DNA of 64,000 nt, taken from positions 84,723 to 148,722 of the forward strand of contig DBRQ01000009.1 of assembly GCA_002306345.1 (NCBI GenBank), given 5' to 3'. A model generated the notes under the pieces. That model did not search any database, was not told the DNA's origin, and was given only the letters and a program-made list of their open reading frames with translations. This document shows positions 51,496 to 60,194 of this stretch, piece after piece. A program made the position numbers and the translations under genes. The stretch's first letter is position 1. Every line of letters begins with the position of its first letter. The DNA is from Candidatus Pacebacteria bacterium UBA1364 (lineage in GTDB: Bacteria > Patescibacteriota > Microgenomatia > UBA1400 > PJMF01).

Positions 51496-52518
51496 TTATC
51501 TTTCTATATATTGTTTGGTAAAGTAATTTTGGTTTTGCTTTTTGAGTGGTCGCCACCAGTCTTGATTATTTTGGTACCAAGTAATAGTTTTTTGTAAACC
51601 TTCTTCCAAACTCACGCTTGGTTGCCAACCCAAAGCCGCTTTGGTTTGAGAGAAATCAACACTGTATCTGCGATCATGACCAGGACGATCTTTAATGTAT
51701 TCAATCATATTTTCGTCTTGGTTCATGATTTTTAAAATCATTTTAATTAAATCGAGATTGTTAACATCCTTGTAAAGTCCGCCAAAAAGATAAGTTGCTC
51801 CGTTTTGACCATTTTGTAAAATTAAATCGATGCCTCTACAGTGGTCTTGCACATAGAGCCAATCGCGTACATAAAGACCATCACCATAAATTGGTACTTT
51901 TTGGTGATCTATCAGATTAGTGATGGCCAAAGGAATCATTTTTTCTGGAAAGTGATATTCACCATAATTATTGGAGCAATTACTTAGAGTAAAAGGTAAA
52001 CCATAAGTATCACCATAGGCTCTCACTAGATGGTCAGAAGCGGCTTTGGAAGCAGCATAAGGACTATGAGGGTTGTAAGCCGTTTTTTCATTGAATTGTA
52101 GAGTCGAACCAAGATCAAGTGCGCCAAAAACTTCATCTGTAGAAATGTGGTGAAAACGCTTAATTTTATGTCGCAATGCGCTATCCAACAAAACCTGTGT
52201 GCCCATGACGTTGGTTTCTAGGAAAACGCTTGGCTCCATGATAGAACGGTCAACGTGAGTTTCCGCAGCAAAATGCACCACAACATCAATCTCTGCCATA
52301 AGGCGATCAACTAGCTGACGATCTCTAATGTTGCCTTGCACAAATTTATAGTTAGGTTGATTAGCTATGTCTTTTAGAGAACTTAAATTGCCAGCATAAG
52401 TTAATAAATCTAAATTGATAATTTTATCCTCGGGGTGATTTTTTAGGTAATAACGAATAAAATTTGAGCCGATGAAGCCGGCCCCACCAGTAATCAGTAA
52501 AGTTTGATTTGTTTGCAT
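51496..52518 (-). CDS. rmlB: dTDP-glucose 4,6-dehydratase
   Basis: Converts dTDP-glucose to dTDP-4-keto-6-deoxyglucose. 340 residues: GGAGFIGSNFIRYYL, HFAAETHVDRSI, the STDEVFGAL segment with the catalytic Thr-Asp-Glu, YAASKAASDHLV (YxxxK), and NCSNNYGEYHFPEKMIP and GDGLYVRDWLYVQDH. All RmlB marks are present. It follows the 62-residue membrane protein gene and precedes rmlD in one minus-strand operon that begins with the LCP gene. Confidence 0.95.
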   Translation of the reverse strand: MQTNQTLLITGGAGFIGSNFIRYYLKNHPEDKIINLDLLTYAGNLSSLKDIANQPNYKFVQGNIRDRQLVDRLMAEIDVVVHFAAETHVDRSIMEPSVFLETNVMGTQVLLDSALRHKIKRFHHISTDEVFGALDLGSTLQFNEKTAYNPHSPYAASKAASDHLVRAYGDTYGLPFTLSNCSNNYGEYHFPEKMIPLAITNLIDHQKVPIYGDGLYVRDWLYVQDHCRGIDLILQNGQNGATYLFGGLYKDVNNLDLIKMILKIMNQDENMIEYIKDRPGHDRRYSVDFSQTKAALGWQPSVSLEEGLQKTITWYQNNQDWWRPLKKQNQNYFTKQYIER

Positions 52519-52520
52519 AA

Positions 52521-52709
52521 TTAAAAGTCCAAAGTTGTTTTTTCTATTGTTTTATTTGTTTGTTTTTCGAGTATTTTGACTTTTTCTTCCAAAATTTTGC
52601 AGTTTTTAATTTCTGTTTCTAAAGCTGATTTATAAAAACCAGCAGCCAAAGCCAAGATGATGATTGTAATAAGCATTAGACGAGTAAGGTTTTTATTTGA
52701 AAATAACAT
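52521..52709 (-). CDS. Short single-pass membrane protein, unknown function
   Basis: 62 residues: one helix at about residues 10-28 (LMLITIIILALAAGFY) followed by a coiled-coil-like tail (NCKILEEKVKILEKQTNKTIEKT). It overlaps the LCP gene by 17 nt and ends 2 nt before rmlB, so it is tightly packed in the operon. No family recognised; the size and shape recall small septum- or envelope-type coiled coils such as FtsL/DivIC, only in general form. Confidence 0.6.
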   Translation of the reverse strand: MLFSNKNLTRLMLITIIILALAAGFYKSALETEIKNCKILEEKVKILEKQTNKTIEKTTLDF

Positions 52710-53802
52710 TGATACTTTCGCTAAATTTGGCTAAATCCTTAATTTTATATACCCATAGTTGTTCACTTTGCCAAAGTGGGGGATTGTAAATTACTCCATT
52801 TTCATCATCCGGATAAATAGAAAGTTGGTGTTTTTCAAATTCAATATTTTTTCCTTCATTTTTACTTGAATAATCAAGAAAAACCGCGCCAATACTCGCT
52901 ATTTCTTCAAGAGTTAAATTCTTTGAAAAACGATCTAAATAAAAGCGATAAAGTTGTCCGAAAATTTGAGGATCTCTAATAGTTGTCATTTTACTAAATA
53001 AGGCTTGTAGGATTAATTGTTGTCTTAGAGAGCGAGCGTCATCTGTGCCTTGATCACCTGTACTGTGACGACTGCGCATGTATTTTAAAGCGGTGACACT
53101 ATCCATGTTTTGTAAACCTTTTTCGAAGCTAATTTCTTCATAAAGAATTTTTGGATCAGAAACTTCACTGACATCTACACCTGGCACTGGAAATTGTGAA
53201 TCAGTAAAAGCCTCTGGCACATCAATTTCAATGCCGCCGACAATGGCAATTAACTTTTCTAAATCTTCAATGCTAATGACAAGCACGTGATCTATTTTGA
53301 TATTACCTATCTTTTCAATGACTTCTTTGGGTAATTGCGCCGCGTCTTCTCCATATTTTTCTTTACCATAAAAATAAAGAGCGTTAATTTTGGTTTGGTA
53401 ATCATCTAAATAGAGGTCTCTTGGTAGGGAAAGAGTTTTAATTTTGCCACTTTCAAGATCAAGTTGTAAAAGCATTATCGTATCCGTTAATTCTGGTTCA
53501 CCCTCTCTACCAGTCAGTTTGTCGGTACCTAAAATTAAAAAATTGTACTTTTTGGGTAATTCTGCTACTTTTTCATAGTCACTTTGAAATTGATCGAGCA
53601 CAGCGGTAACAGTATTGAGAAATTCTTCTTTTGTAATATTGGCAGAGGCAGTGAAAGCCTTAATAAATTGATTGCTTTTAACATCAAAATAGATCAAGCT
53701 GGCGATGGTAGCTAAGAATAAAAGCCCAAGCAACCAAAGTAATACTCTGACAAATAACTTTGGTTTTTTATATTCTAAAACAAGGTGCAGATCGGTATTC
53801 AT
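52693..53802 (-). CDS. LytR-CpsA-Psr (LCP) family phosphotransferase
   Basis: Enzyme class that attaches lipid-linked glycopolymers to the cell wall. 369 residues: a short cytoplasmic start, one helix (about residues 17-37) and an LCP domain from about residue 85 (YNFLILGTDKLTG, ELTDTIMLLQLDLESGKIKTLSLPRDLYLD). MRSRHSTGDQGTDDARSLRQQLILQAL holds the conserved Arg residues that bind pyrophosphate. Its place at the head of the rmlB-rmlD operon fits joining of deoxyhexose-containing glycans to the wall. TATACT ends 9 nt before the ATG. Confidence 0.9.
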   Translation of the reverse strand: MNTDLHLVLEYKKPKLFVRVLLWLLGLLFLATIASLIYFDVKSNQFIKAFTASANITKEEFLNTVTAVLDQFQSDYEKVAELPKKYNFLILGTDKLTGREGEPELTDTIMLLQLDLESGKIKTLSLPRDLYLDDYQTKINALYFYGKEKYGEDAAQLPKEVIEKIGNIKIDHVLVISIEDLEKLIAIVGGIEIDVPEAFTDSQFPVPGVDVSEVSDPKILYEEISFEKGLQNMDSVTALKYMRSRHSTGDQGTDDARSLRQQLILQALFSKMTTIRDPQIFGQLYRFYLDRFSKNLTLEEIASIGAVFLDYSSKNEGKNIEFEKHQLSIYPDDENGVIYNPPLWQSEQLWVYKIKDLAKFSESINVIFK

Positions 53803-53811
53803 TAGGCCTAC

Positions 53812-53862
53812 AGTATATTGGAAAAGTCGCTTATTTTCAAAGAGAAAAAAGTCGAATAGAAT
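53812..53862. promoter_or_regulatory. Divergent promoters of the LCP and flippase genes
   Basis: AGTATA (53812-53817) is TATACT on the minus strand, 9 nt before the LCP ATG. TAGAAT (53857-53862) is on the plus strand, 10 nt before the ATG at 53873. Leaders would be 2-4 nt. Confidence 0.45.
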
Positions 53863-53872
53863 GGGGTCTTAT

Positions 53873-55366
53873 ATGGGTGACCAAGAAATTTTGCCAACTG
53901 ATGATTTAAACGTTGCCTTAGATAGTGAGGAAATTGAGCAAATTAAGAAAAGATCAGTCAAAGGAGTCTTGTCTTTTTTTCTACGTACCTTGCTTATACA
54001 AGGGATCGGTTTAGTTTCTGCTTTTGTATTAAGTGCTTTTCTTTCTCCAGAAGATTTTGGTATTTATGGGATAGTTACGCAAATTATTGCTTTATTAGTC
54101 TTTTTTTCTGATATCGGCATGGCAGCTTCTTTAATTCAAAAAAAGGAGGAACCAGGCGAAAATGATTATGAAACAGCTTTTAGCGTGCAATTCATTTTAG
54201 CTTTGTTGATTTTTCTGATAATTTTAATCATGATTAAGTCAGGCCTTCTGGAAGCCAAAATAGGTAGCCAAGGCCTTTTAGTGCTTTTTGCCTTAGGTCT
54301 TTCTTTCCCTTTGGCAACTTTTAAAACGATTCCTTCTATTATTTTAGAGAGAAGATTAGATTTTAATAAATTAGTCTTACCCCAAATTTTTGAGCAATTA
54401 GTTTTTCATTCAATTTTAATTGTTTTAGCTTGGAAAGGTTTTGGAGTCAGTTCTTATTTTTATGCTATTTTATGCCGCAGTGTAGTTGGCTTATTTGTGA
54501 TGCAAATTTTGCAACCATGGTTGCCGAAACTCAGAATTAATAAAAAATCATTAAAAGGTTTGTTAGGTTTTGGTTTTAAGTTTCAACTCAATGATCTTTT
54601 GGCGCGCATTAAAGATCAACTTTATTTTTTAGCTTTAGGAGCTTTTTTGCCACTTAAAGACTTTGGCTATTTACAGTGGGCGAAAAATTGGTCTATGTAT
54701 CCATATAATTTAACTGTGCAAAATGTTATGTCTATTACTTTTCCCACTTTTTCTCGATTACAAGCTCATAAAGATTTACTAAAGAGGGCAATTGAGAAGG
54801 CAATTTATTTTATTGCTTTATTTATTTTTCCAATTTTAGTTGGCATGTCAGTTTTTATTTATCCATTAACAGAATTAGTAGACAGATACCAAAAATGGCA
54901 ACCTGCCTTATTTAGTTTTGTTTTGTTTTCGTTAAGTGTAGCTTGGTCGGCAATTTCTACCCCTTTAACCAATAGCCTGAATGCCATCGGAAAAATTAAC
55001 CAGACTTTAAAATTGATGGTGATGTGGACAGTTTTAACTTGGGTTCTAACACCGATTTTAGTCTGGAAATTTGGTTTCAATGGTGTAGCCATCGCAGCTT
55101 TTTTAATTTCTTTCACTTCGATTTTTTCGGTAATTATAACAAAGAAATACATTGCCGTAGAAATTATGAAAAACATTTGGCCACAATTGGTAGCCAGTCT
55201 TTTTATGGCAGTTTTTGGTTGTTTTGGGATTAAATATTGGAGCATGAGTTATTGGCATTTTTTCTTTGGAGGAATTTCCTCAGTTTTAGTTTATATTGTG
55301 GTTTTTTTGCTTTTATCTAAAGATAAATTTTTAAGAGAAATGCAAAGTCTTAAAAGAAATATATGA
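53873..55366 (+). CDS. Wzx-type oligosaccharide flippase (MOP superfamily)
   Basis: Moves lipid-linked oligosaccharides across the membrane. 497 residues, about 14 helices. After a short acidic start come KGVLSFFLRTLLIQGIGLVSAFVLSAFLSPEDFGIYG and FFSDIGMAASLIQKKE, the typical opening of polysaccharide transport proteins. ATG 53873 is chosen because TAGAAT ends 10 nt before it. Upstream in-frame ATGs at 53705 and 53861 would run through or into the LCP gene's promoter region. It heads a plus-strand run of five glycan genes. Confidence 0.88.
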   Translation: MGDQEILPTDDLNVALDSEEIEQIKKRSVKGVLSFFLRTLLIQGIGLVSAFVLSAFLSPEDFGIYGIVTQIIALLVFFSDIGMAASLIQKKEEPGENDYETAFSVQFILALLIFLIILIMIKSGLLEAKIGSQGLLVLFALGLSFPLATFKTIPSIILERRLDFNKLVLPQIFEQLVFHSILIVLAWKGFGVSSYFYAILCRSVVGLFVMQILQPWLPKLRINKKSLKGLLGFGFKFQLNDLLARIKDQLYFLALGAFLPLKDFGYLQWAKNWSMYPYNLTVQNVMSITFPTFSRLQAHKDLLKRAIEKAIYFIALFIFPILVGMSVFIYPLTELVDRYQKWQPALFSFVLFSLSVAWSAISTPLTNSLNAIGKINQTLKLMVMWTVLTWVLTPILVWKFGFNGVAIAAFLISFTSIFSVIITKKYIAVEIMKNIWPQLVASLFMAVFGCFGIKYWSMSYWHFFFGGISSVLVYIVVFLLLSKDKFLREMQSLKRNI

Positions 55367-57024
55367 AAAAAATAGCGCTATTTTTGGCGATCGCATTCTT
55401 AATGCTTTTTTTACGTTTTTTTCATTTTAATCAGTCTCCGCCTAGTCCATATTGGGAAGAAGTGGCGCTTGCTTATGATGCTTACAGTATTTCTCAAACT
55501 GCGAAAGATCATCATGGTAATTTTTTGCCACGAGTGGCTTTCGAATCCTTTGGTGATTTCAAGCCAAGTCTTTATTTTTACTTGGCTGTGCCTTTTATTA
55601 AAGTCTTTGGTTTAAATGTTTTTGCCATTCGATTGCCCACTGTTTTATCTTCCATAGCTATTATTTTTGGGATTGCTTTTTTGGCTAAAAATTTATTTCA
55701 ATATTTTTATTTGAAAAACGATCCAAAAGCGGCCAATTTTATTTTTTACCTGGCTTTATTTTTGGCTAGTTTATCGCCTTGGTTATTAACTTTTTCTAGA
55801 TCGGCTTGGGAAAGCACTTTGGCAACAGCCCTGATTCTTTGGGGTTGTAATTTTTGGTTGTATTTTATGGTTAAGAATAAAAGCAAGTGGGCGATTTTGG
55901 CAGTTATTTTTTTAGTTCTCTCAACTTATGCTTATCACGCGGCTAGAATTACCGCCCCTTTGCTTGGTTTAGCTTTAGTTTTAGCTTATCTAAAAAAAAA
56001 GACTTTCTTTGCTCTAAAAAAATCACTGAATTTGCCAGCTTTGTTTACCGCTATTTTGTTAGCTATATATCTTTTTTGGCCAATTGGTCAATCTTTATTT
56101 GAAAAAACTGGTCAGCAGCGTATTGCCGAAACAAGTATTTTTTCTGATATCTCTATTATTGAAAAAAGCAACGAATTGAAAGCCAAACACAATAATTCTT
56201 TATTTTCTAGAATTGTTTATCATCGTTATCTTCTTTTTAGCAAAGAAGCAGCGGGAAATTTTTTGGATCATTTTAATTTTACTTACTTATTTGTTAGTGG
56301 CGATCATAATCCAAGGCACAGTATCCAAACTTTTGGTGAATTTTATTATCTTGACGCGCTGTTTTTTGTAGCGGCTTTAGTTTTTTTCTTCCGTCATAGA
56401 AATCGTCTTACTTACTTTTTGTTTTTTTGGTTATTCGTGGCAATTTTGCCAGCTGCTTTCACTCAAGCTACGCCTCATGCTTTAAGAACTTTAGCGGCTT
56501 TACCGATTTTATTAATTTTTTTGAGTTTTGGGGTGTGGCAATTTTTACAAGTTTTTAAAAATCTCAAACAAAAAAAATTCGCTTTATTATCAATTGTTGT
56601 TGTTTATTTATTTTTTGCGACTACATTTTTTTATCAATTAATTTACATTTATCCAAATCAGTACAGAAGCGAATGGCAGTTTGGTTATGAAGAAATGATT
56701 CAAAAATTATTGTTAATAAAAAATAATTATGAAAAAATTTATGTGACTAGAGAACAGGGTAGACCGGCCATGTATTATTTTTTTTATGCGCAAGTTGACC
56801 CAAAATTAGTCCAAGCTTTTGACCAACAAGCGAAAAAAGATCAAGGTGAATTTTTAAATTTTGCGAATATTGAATTTATAGATAAAAGTGATCAAGTTGA
56901 TGGAACTAAAAAAAGTTTAATTATTAGCTCGCCAGATTTTTACAAACGTTTTTTTGCGGAGCAAAATTTTGCTATTATCGATGAAACTGAAAACCAAACT
57001 TGGGTATTTTATGAAAATAAATAA
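55363..57024 (+). CDS. GT39-like polytopic glycosyltransferase, tandem copy 1 (Glu-Glu motif)
   Basis: 553 residues, about twelve helices. Related by eye to the next two genes: all share an R-F-F helix, a YW/NR-(D/E)-E-(A/V)-A loop, SFGDxK, and a RLPxxL helix. In this copy the first acid of the loop is Glu (PYWEEVALAYDAYSI) where the others have Asp, the position of the catalytic Asp of PMT-type enzymes. It overlaps the flippase by 4 nt and the next gene by 14 nt. Activity may be altered. Confidence 0.78.
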   Translation: MKKIALFLAIAFLMLFLRFFHFNQSPPSPYWEEVALAYDAYSISQTAKDHHGNFLPRVAFESFGDFKPSLYFYLAVPFIKVFGLNVFAIRLPTVLSSIAIIFGIAFLAKNLFQYFYLKNDPKAANFIFYLALFLASLSPWLLTFSRSAWESTLATALILWGCNFWLYFMVKNKSKWAILAVIFLVLSTYAYHAARITAPLLGLALVLAYLKKKTFFALKKSLNLPALFTAILLAIYLFWPIGQSLFEKTGQQRIAETSIFSDISIIEKSNELKAKHNNSLFSRIVYHRYLLFSKEAAGNFLDHFNFTYLFVSGDHNPRHSIQTFGEFYYLDALFFVAALVFFFRHRNRLTYFLFFWLFVAILPAAFTQATPHALRTLAALPILLIFLSFGVWQFLQVFKNLKQKKFALLSIVVVYLFFATTFFYQLIYIYPNQYRSEWQFGYEEMIQKLLLIKNNYEKIYVTREQGRPAMYYFFYAQVDPKLVQAFDQQAKKDQGEFLNFANIEFIDKSDQVDGTKKSLIISSPDFYKRFFAEQNFAIIDETENQTWVFYENK

Positions 57025-58549
57025 AATTTTATTGCTTTTGATATTTTTTTTAGGTTTGTCCTTGCGCTTTTTTCATTTAGGTCAAATTCCGGCAATTCTT
57101 AATCGAGATGAGGCGGCTTTGGCTTATAATGCGCACTTAATTGCAACAAGTGGTCAAGATGAATGGCAAGTATCTTGGCCCTTAACTTTCAAATCTTTTG
57201 GGGATTATAAATTGCCTGGTTACCCTTATTTATTAGCGTTTTTATTTAAGTTTTTACCAGAAAATGATTTTGTCACTCGTTTGCCTTCTGCTTTAGCAGG
57301 TAGTTGCTTGATCATTGTAGCTTTTTTCTTTGCTAGAGATATTTTGAAAGTTAAAGAGCGATCGGCCTTATTAATGGCTTTACTGGTAGCCATTACTCCA
57401 GTTTTTTTCTTTTATTCACGGATTGCTTTTGAGGCGAACGTAGCTTTATTTTTATTTGTTTTGGGGTTGTATTTTCTTTTAAAAGATAAAGCAAATTTTG
57501 TTTTGGCTAGTAGCTTAATTTTTTTAGCAATTTTAACTTACAACACTCCTTTATTATTGCTGCCATTTATTATTTTTATTTTGATTTATAAAATTGGTTT
57601 TAAAAAAATCAAACAGTGGCTAGGACCAGTTTTTTTATTATCGATAATTTTTCTTTGGGCTATCATTAATTTTTACACACTTGCTACACAAAAAAGCACG
57701 ATTACTATTTTTGGTGATCCGGGAGTTTGGGAGCAATTTGCGCTGTATCGGTCTAATTTGTCAGGATTTTGGCAAACAATTTTTGGTAATAAATACGTTT
57801 TTTACTTACAAATTTTATGGCAAAATTTACTCAAAAGTTTTTCTATTAAATTTTTAGTAGAACAAGGAGGTAGCCATCCTTGGCACGCTTTACCCTCTTT
57901 TGGGCATCTTTTTTACAGTGTTTATTTTTTAGCGATTTTTATGTTAATTGACTTTTTTGGAGAAATTGTCATTGCGTTGCAAGATGGTTCTTTTAATAAA
58001 AAGCATTTGATTTTGCTCTATTTAACCATTGTGGCTTTGGCGCCATCCGTGGTGACAGTAGATAGTCCACACGCTACACGAAGTTTATTTTTCTTTTTTA
58101 TGTTGATTGCTTTATGCACAATGTTTATTGACAAACTTTGTCGTATTTTATCTAAAAAAAGTAAATGGTTTATAGTTTTTTTCCTAAGTCTTCTAACTAT
58201 AGAAAGTTTTATTTATTACCAAAATTATTTTCTGCAATACCCCAAACATCAACCAGAAAGTCTTTTTGTTGATTATAAAAATTTAATTCAAGAGGCTAGA
58301 AGCCAATACAATGATGAACCAGTGGCAGTAATTGATCCCGGAGGATATCAATACATTATCACTGCTTGGTATTTAAAACTAACAAATGAGCAATTTTTCG
58401 CTACAATGCAGTATCAAAGCGCTGATAACATTAATTTTTATTATGGTGAAAGGCTGTTGAATTATCATTTTATTAAAAATTTAGCAGATAAAAATGAGAA
58501 AGAGAAAATTGTTCTTTCTCAAGAATCAGGATTAGTTAAATATGAATAA
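57011..58549 (+). CDS. GT39-like polytopic glycosyltransferase, tandem copy 2
   Basis: 512 residues with about twelve helices. The loop reads LNRDEAALAYNAHLIA, with the canonical Asp-Glu. SFGDYKLPGYPYLLAF and the RLPSALAGS helix match its neighbours. ATG 57011 (MKINKILLLLIFF) starts a clean membrane helix; an in-frame ATG at 56954 would read deeper into the previous gene. It overlaps the next gene by 8 nt. A likely paralogue of copies 1 and 3. Confidence 0.78.
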   Translation: MKINKILLLLIFFLGLSLRFFHLGQIPAILNRDEAALAYNAHLIATSGQDEWQVSWPLTFKSFGDYKLPGYPYLLAFLFKFLPENDFVTRLPSALAGSCLIIVAFFFARDILKVKERSALLMALLVAITPVFFFYSRIAFEANVALFLFVLGLYFLLKDKANFVLASSLIFLAILTYNTPLLLLPFIIFILIYKIGFKKIKQWLGPVFLLSIIFLWAIINFYTLATQKSTITIFGDPGVWEQFALYRSNLSGFWQTIFGNKYVFYLQILWQNLLKSFSIKFLVEQGGSHPWHALPSFGHLFYSVYFLAIFMLIDFFGEIVIALQDGSFNKKHLILLYLTIVALAPSVVTVDSPHATRSLFFFFMLIALCTMFIDKLCRILSKKSKWFIVFFLSLLTIESFIYYQNYFLQYPKHQPESLFVDYKNLIQEARSQYNDEPVAVIDPGGYQYIITAWYLKLTNEQFFATMQYQSADNINFYYGERLLNYHFIKNLADKNEKEKIVLSQESGLVKYE

Positions 58550-60191
58550 GAAAAAAGAAATTATTTTTTTAATAATAATACTCGCCATAGCCTTTTTTTT
58601 GCGTTTTTTTCAACTAGGCAGTAATCCTGCTGCTTTATATTGGGATGAGGCAGCCATTGCTTTGGATGCTTACAGTATTGCGACTACGGGCAAGGACATG
58701 AATAACCAATTTTTCATGCAGCCAGTTTTAGGTTCTTATGGAGATTTTAAAGCGCCAGTGCTGATTTGGTTAGCAGTTCCATCAGTATATTTATTTGGCA
58801 TGACGCCTTTTGCCATTCGTTTGCCCGTGGCCTTATTTTCTATTCTCAGTATTTATTTGGCTTATTTATTATTGAAAGAACTACTTACTTTTGACGGTCA
58901 ACTGGCCAAGCGCTACAAATTTATGCCGCTTTTATTAGCGCTAATCATGGCAATTTCTCCCTGGACAGTTCATTTTGGCCGCATTGGTTTTGAATCCAGT
59001 CTTTCGGTAGCCTTTTTGCTTTTAGCTTTGTTGTTTTTTCTTAAAGCCTTAAAAAATAAAGGTCACTACTTTTTATTGAGTGCTTTTTTTGCCAGCATAG
59101 CGGTTTATTCATATTATTCTTTGCGTATTGTTCTGCCTTTGTTTTACTTAGCTTTAGTGATCATCTTTTTTAAAGAAATTAAAAAGAATCACCTTTGGCG
59201 TAAATTAATTTTGGCCCTTTGCTTATTTGCTGTTACCATGATTCCTATTCTCAGTTCGCCTTACTATGCGAGGAGTCAGGATTATCGTCTCAATAATGAT
59301 AATTTAATTCATCACCAAAAAGTAATTGAAGAATCAAGTAAATATTTGGAAAGATATAATTCCAATTTGTATTCAAGAGTGGTTTATCACCGCTACGTAT
59401 TTGTAGTCCGAGATTTTTTAAGCAACATGGCCGCTCATTTTAGTAACGACTTTTTGTTTTTTAAAGGAGACAATAATTTACGCCAACACTCTGGTTATTT
59501 TGGCGAATTTTTATTAGTTAGTTTGCCTTTTTATTATTTGGGATTGTTTTTACTTTTTAAAAATTACAAAAGTAAATTATCGGCTTTTTTAGTAGTTTTT
59601 ATGGTTTTATCACCGATTCCTGCAGCCATGGTTTATGAAGTCCCACATGCTTCTCGAGCAATTTATTTATTTGTGCCTTTTTCAATATTGATTGCTTGGG
59701 GAATCAATCAATTTATACTTTTTGGTAAAAAAATTGCCATTTTTATTACTGCGGGTTTATTTTTAATTAATGCCATTTTTTATTATAGTGATTATTTTAT
59801 TGAATATCCAAAAAGATCCAGTGAGGCGTGGCTCTATAGTTACAATCAAGTAGCTATATATATTAAGGAGCACTATCAAGAGTTTTCTAAAATAGAAATC
59901 GATGAACGTTATTGGCTACCTAGAATTTTTGTTTATTACCAATTTCCGCAATTGTTGGATCAAACTAGAGAGCTCAAAAATGCCCTACTCAATAATCCAA
60001 TCAATAGTTTTGGTTTGGCTGATCCTTTTGCTTATCTTTTAGATCAAAATGATCTCGGTAAGAAGCAGGCTAAATTTATTTATTATAAAGATGAAATTCC
60101 CACCGGTTTTTATGCGGTCAAAAATTTTGATTTCTTAAATGGTGAAAAAAGTTTAGTTTTAGTTGTCAAAGACGGTCAAAAAAGTAATTGA
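58542..60191 (+). CDS. GT39-like polytopic glycosyltransferase, tandem copy 3
   Basis: 549 residues, about twelve helices. The loop reads LYWDEAAIALDAYSIATTGKD with the catalytic Asp-Glu. SYGDFKAPVLIWLAVPSVYLFGMTPFAIRLPVAL is very close to copy 1. It starts 8 nt inside the end of copy 2 and lies 3 nt before the next membrane protein gene. Three adjacent paralogues suggest local duplication and divergence in donor or acceptor choice. Confidence 0.78.
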   Translation: MNKKKEIIFLIIILAIAFFLRFFQLGSNPAALYWDEAAIALDAYSIATTGKDMNNQFFMQPVLGSYGDFKAPVLIWLAVPSVYLFGMTPFAIRLPVALFSILSIYLAYLLLKELLTFDGQLAKRYKFMPLLLALIMAISPWTVHFGRIGFESSLSVAFLLLALLFFLKALKNKGHYFLLSAFFASIAVYSYYSLRIVLPLFYLALVIIFFKEIKKNHLWRKLILALCLFAVTMIPILSSPYYARSQDYRLNNDNLIHHQKVIEESSKYLERYNSNLYSRVVYHRYVFVVRDFLSNMAAHFSNDFLFFKGDNNLRQHSGYFGEFLLVSLPFYYLGLFLLFKNYKSKLSAFLVVFMVLSPIPAAMVYEVPHASRAIYLFVPFSILIAWGINQFILFGKKIAIFITAGLFLINAIFYYSDYFIEYPKRSSEAWLYSYNQVAIYIKEHYQEFSKIEIDERYWLPRIFVYYQFPQLLDQTRELKNALLNNPINSFGLADPFAYLLDQNDLGKKQAKFIYYKDEIPTGFYAVKNFDFLNGEKSLVLVVKDGQKSN

Positions 60192-60194
60192 TTT

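Noticed and set aside
53705..53872. N-terminal extension of the flippase from ATG 53705
   Set aside because: The extension is antisense to the LCP gene and its promoter, and is polar and unlike flippase N-termini; ATG 53873 follows a -10 box.
54859..55245. 128-codon minus-strand open frame inside the flippase gene
   Set aside because: Antisense to conserved membrane helices of the flippase; no promoter or start site.
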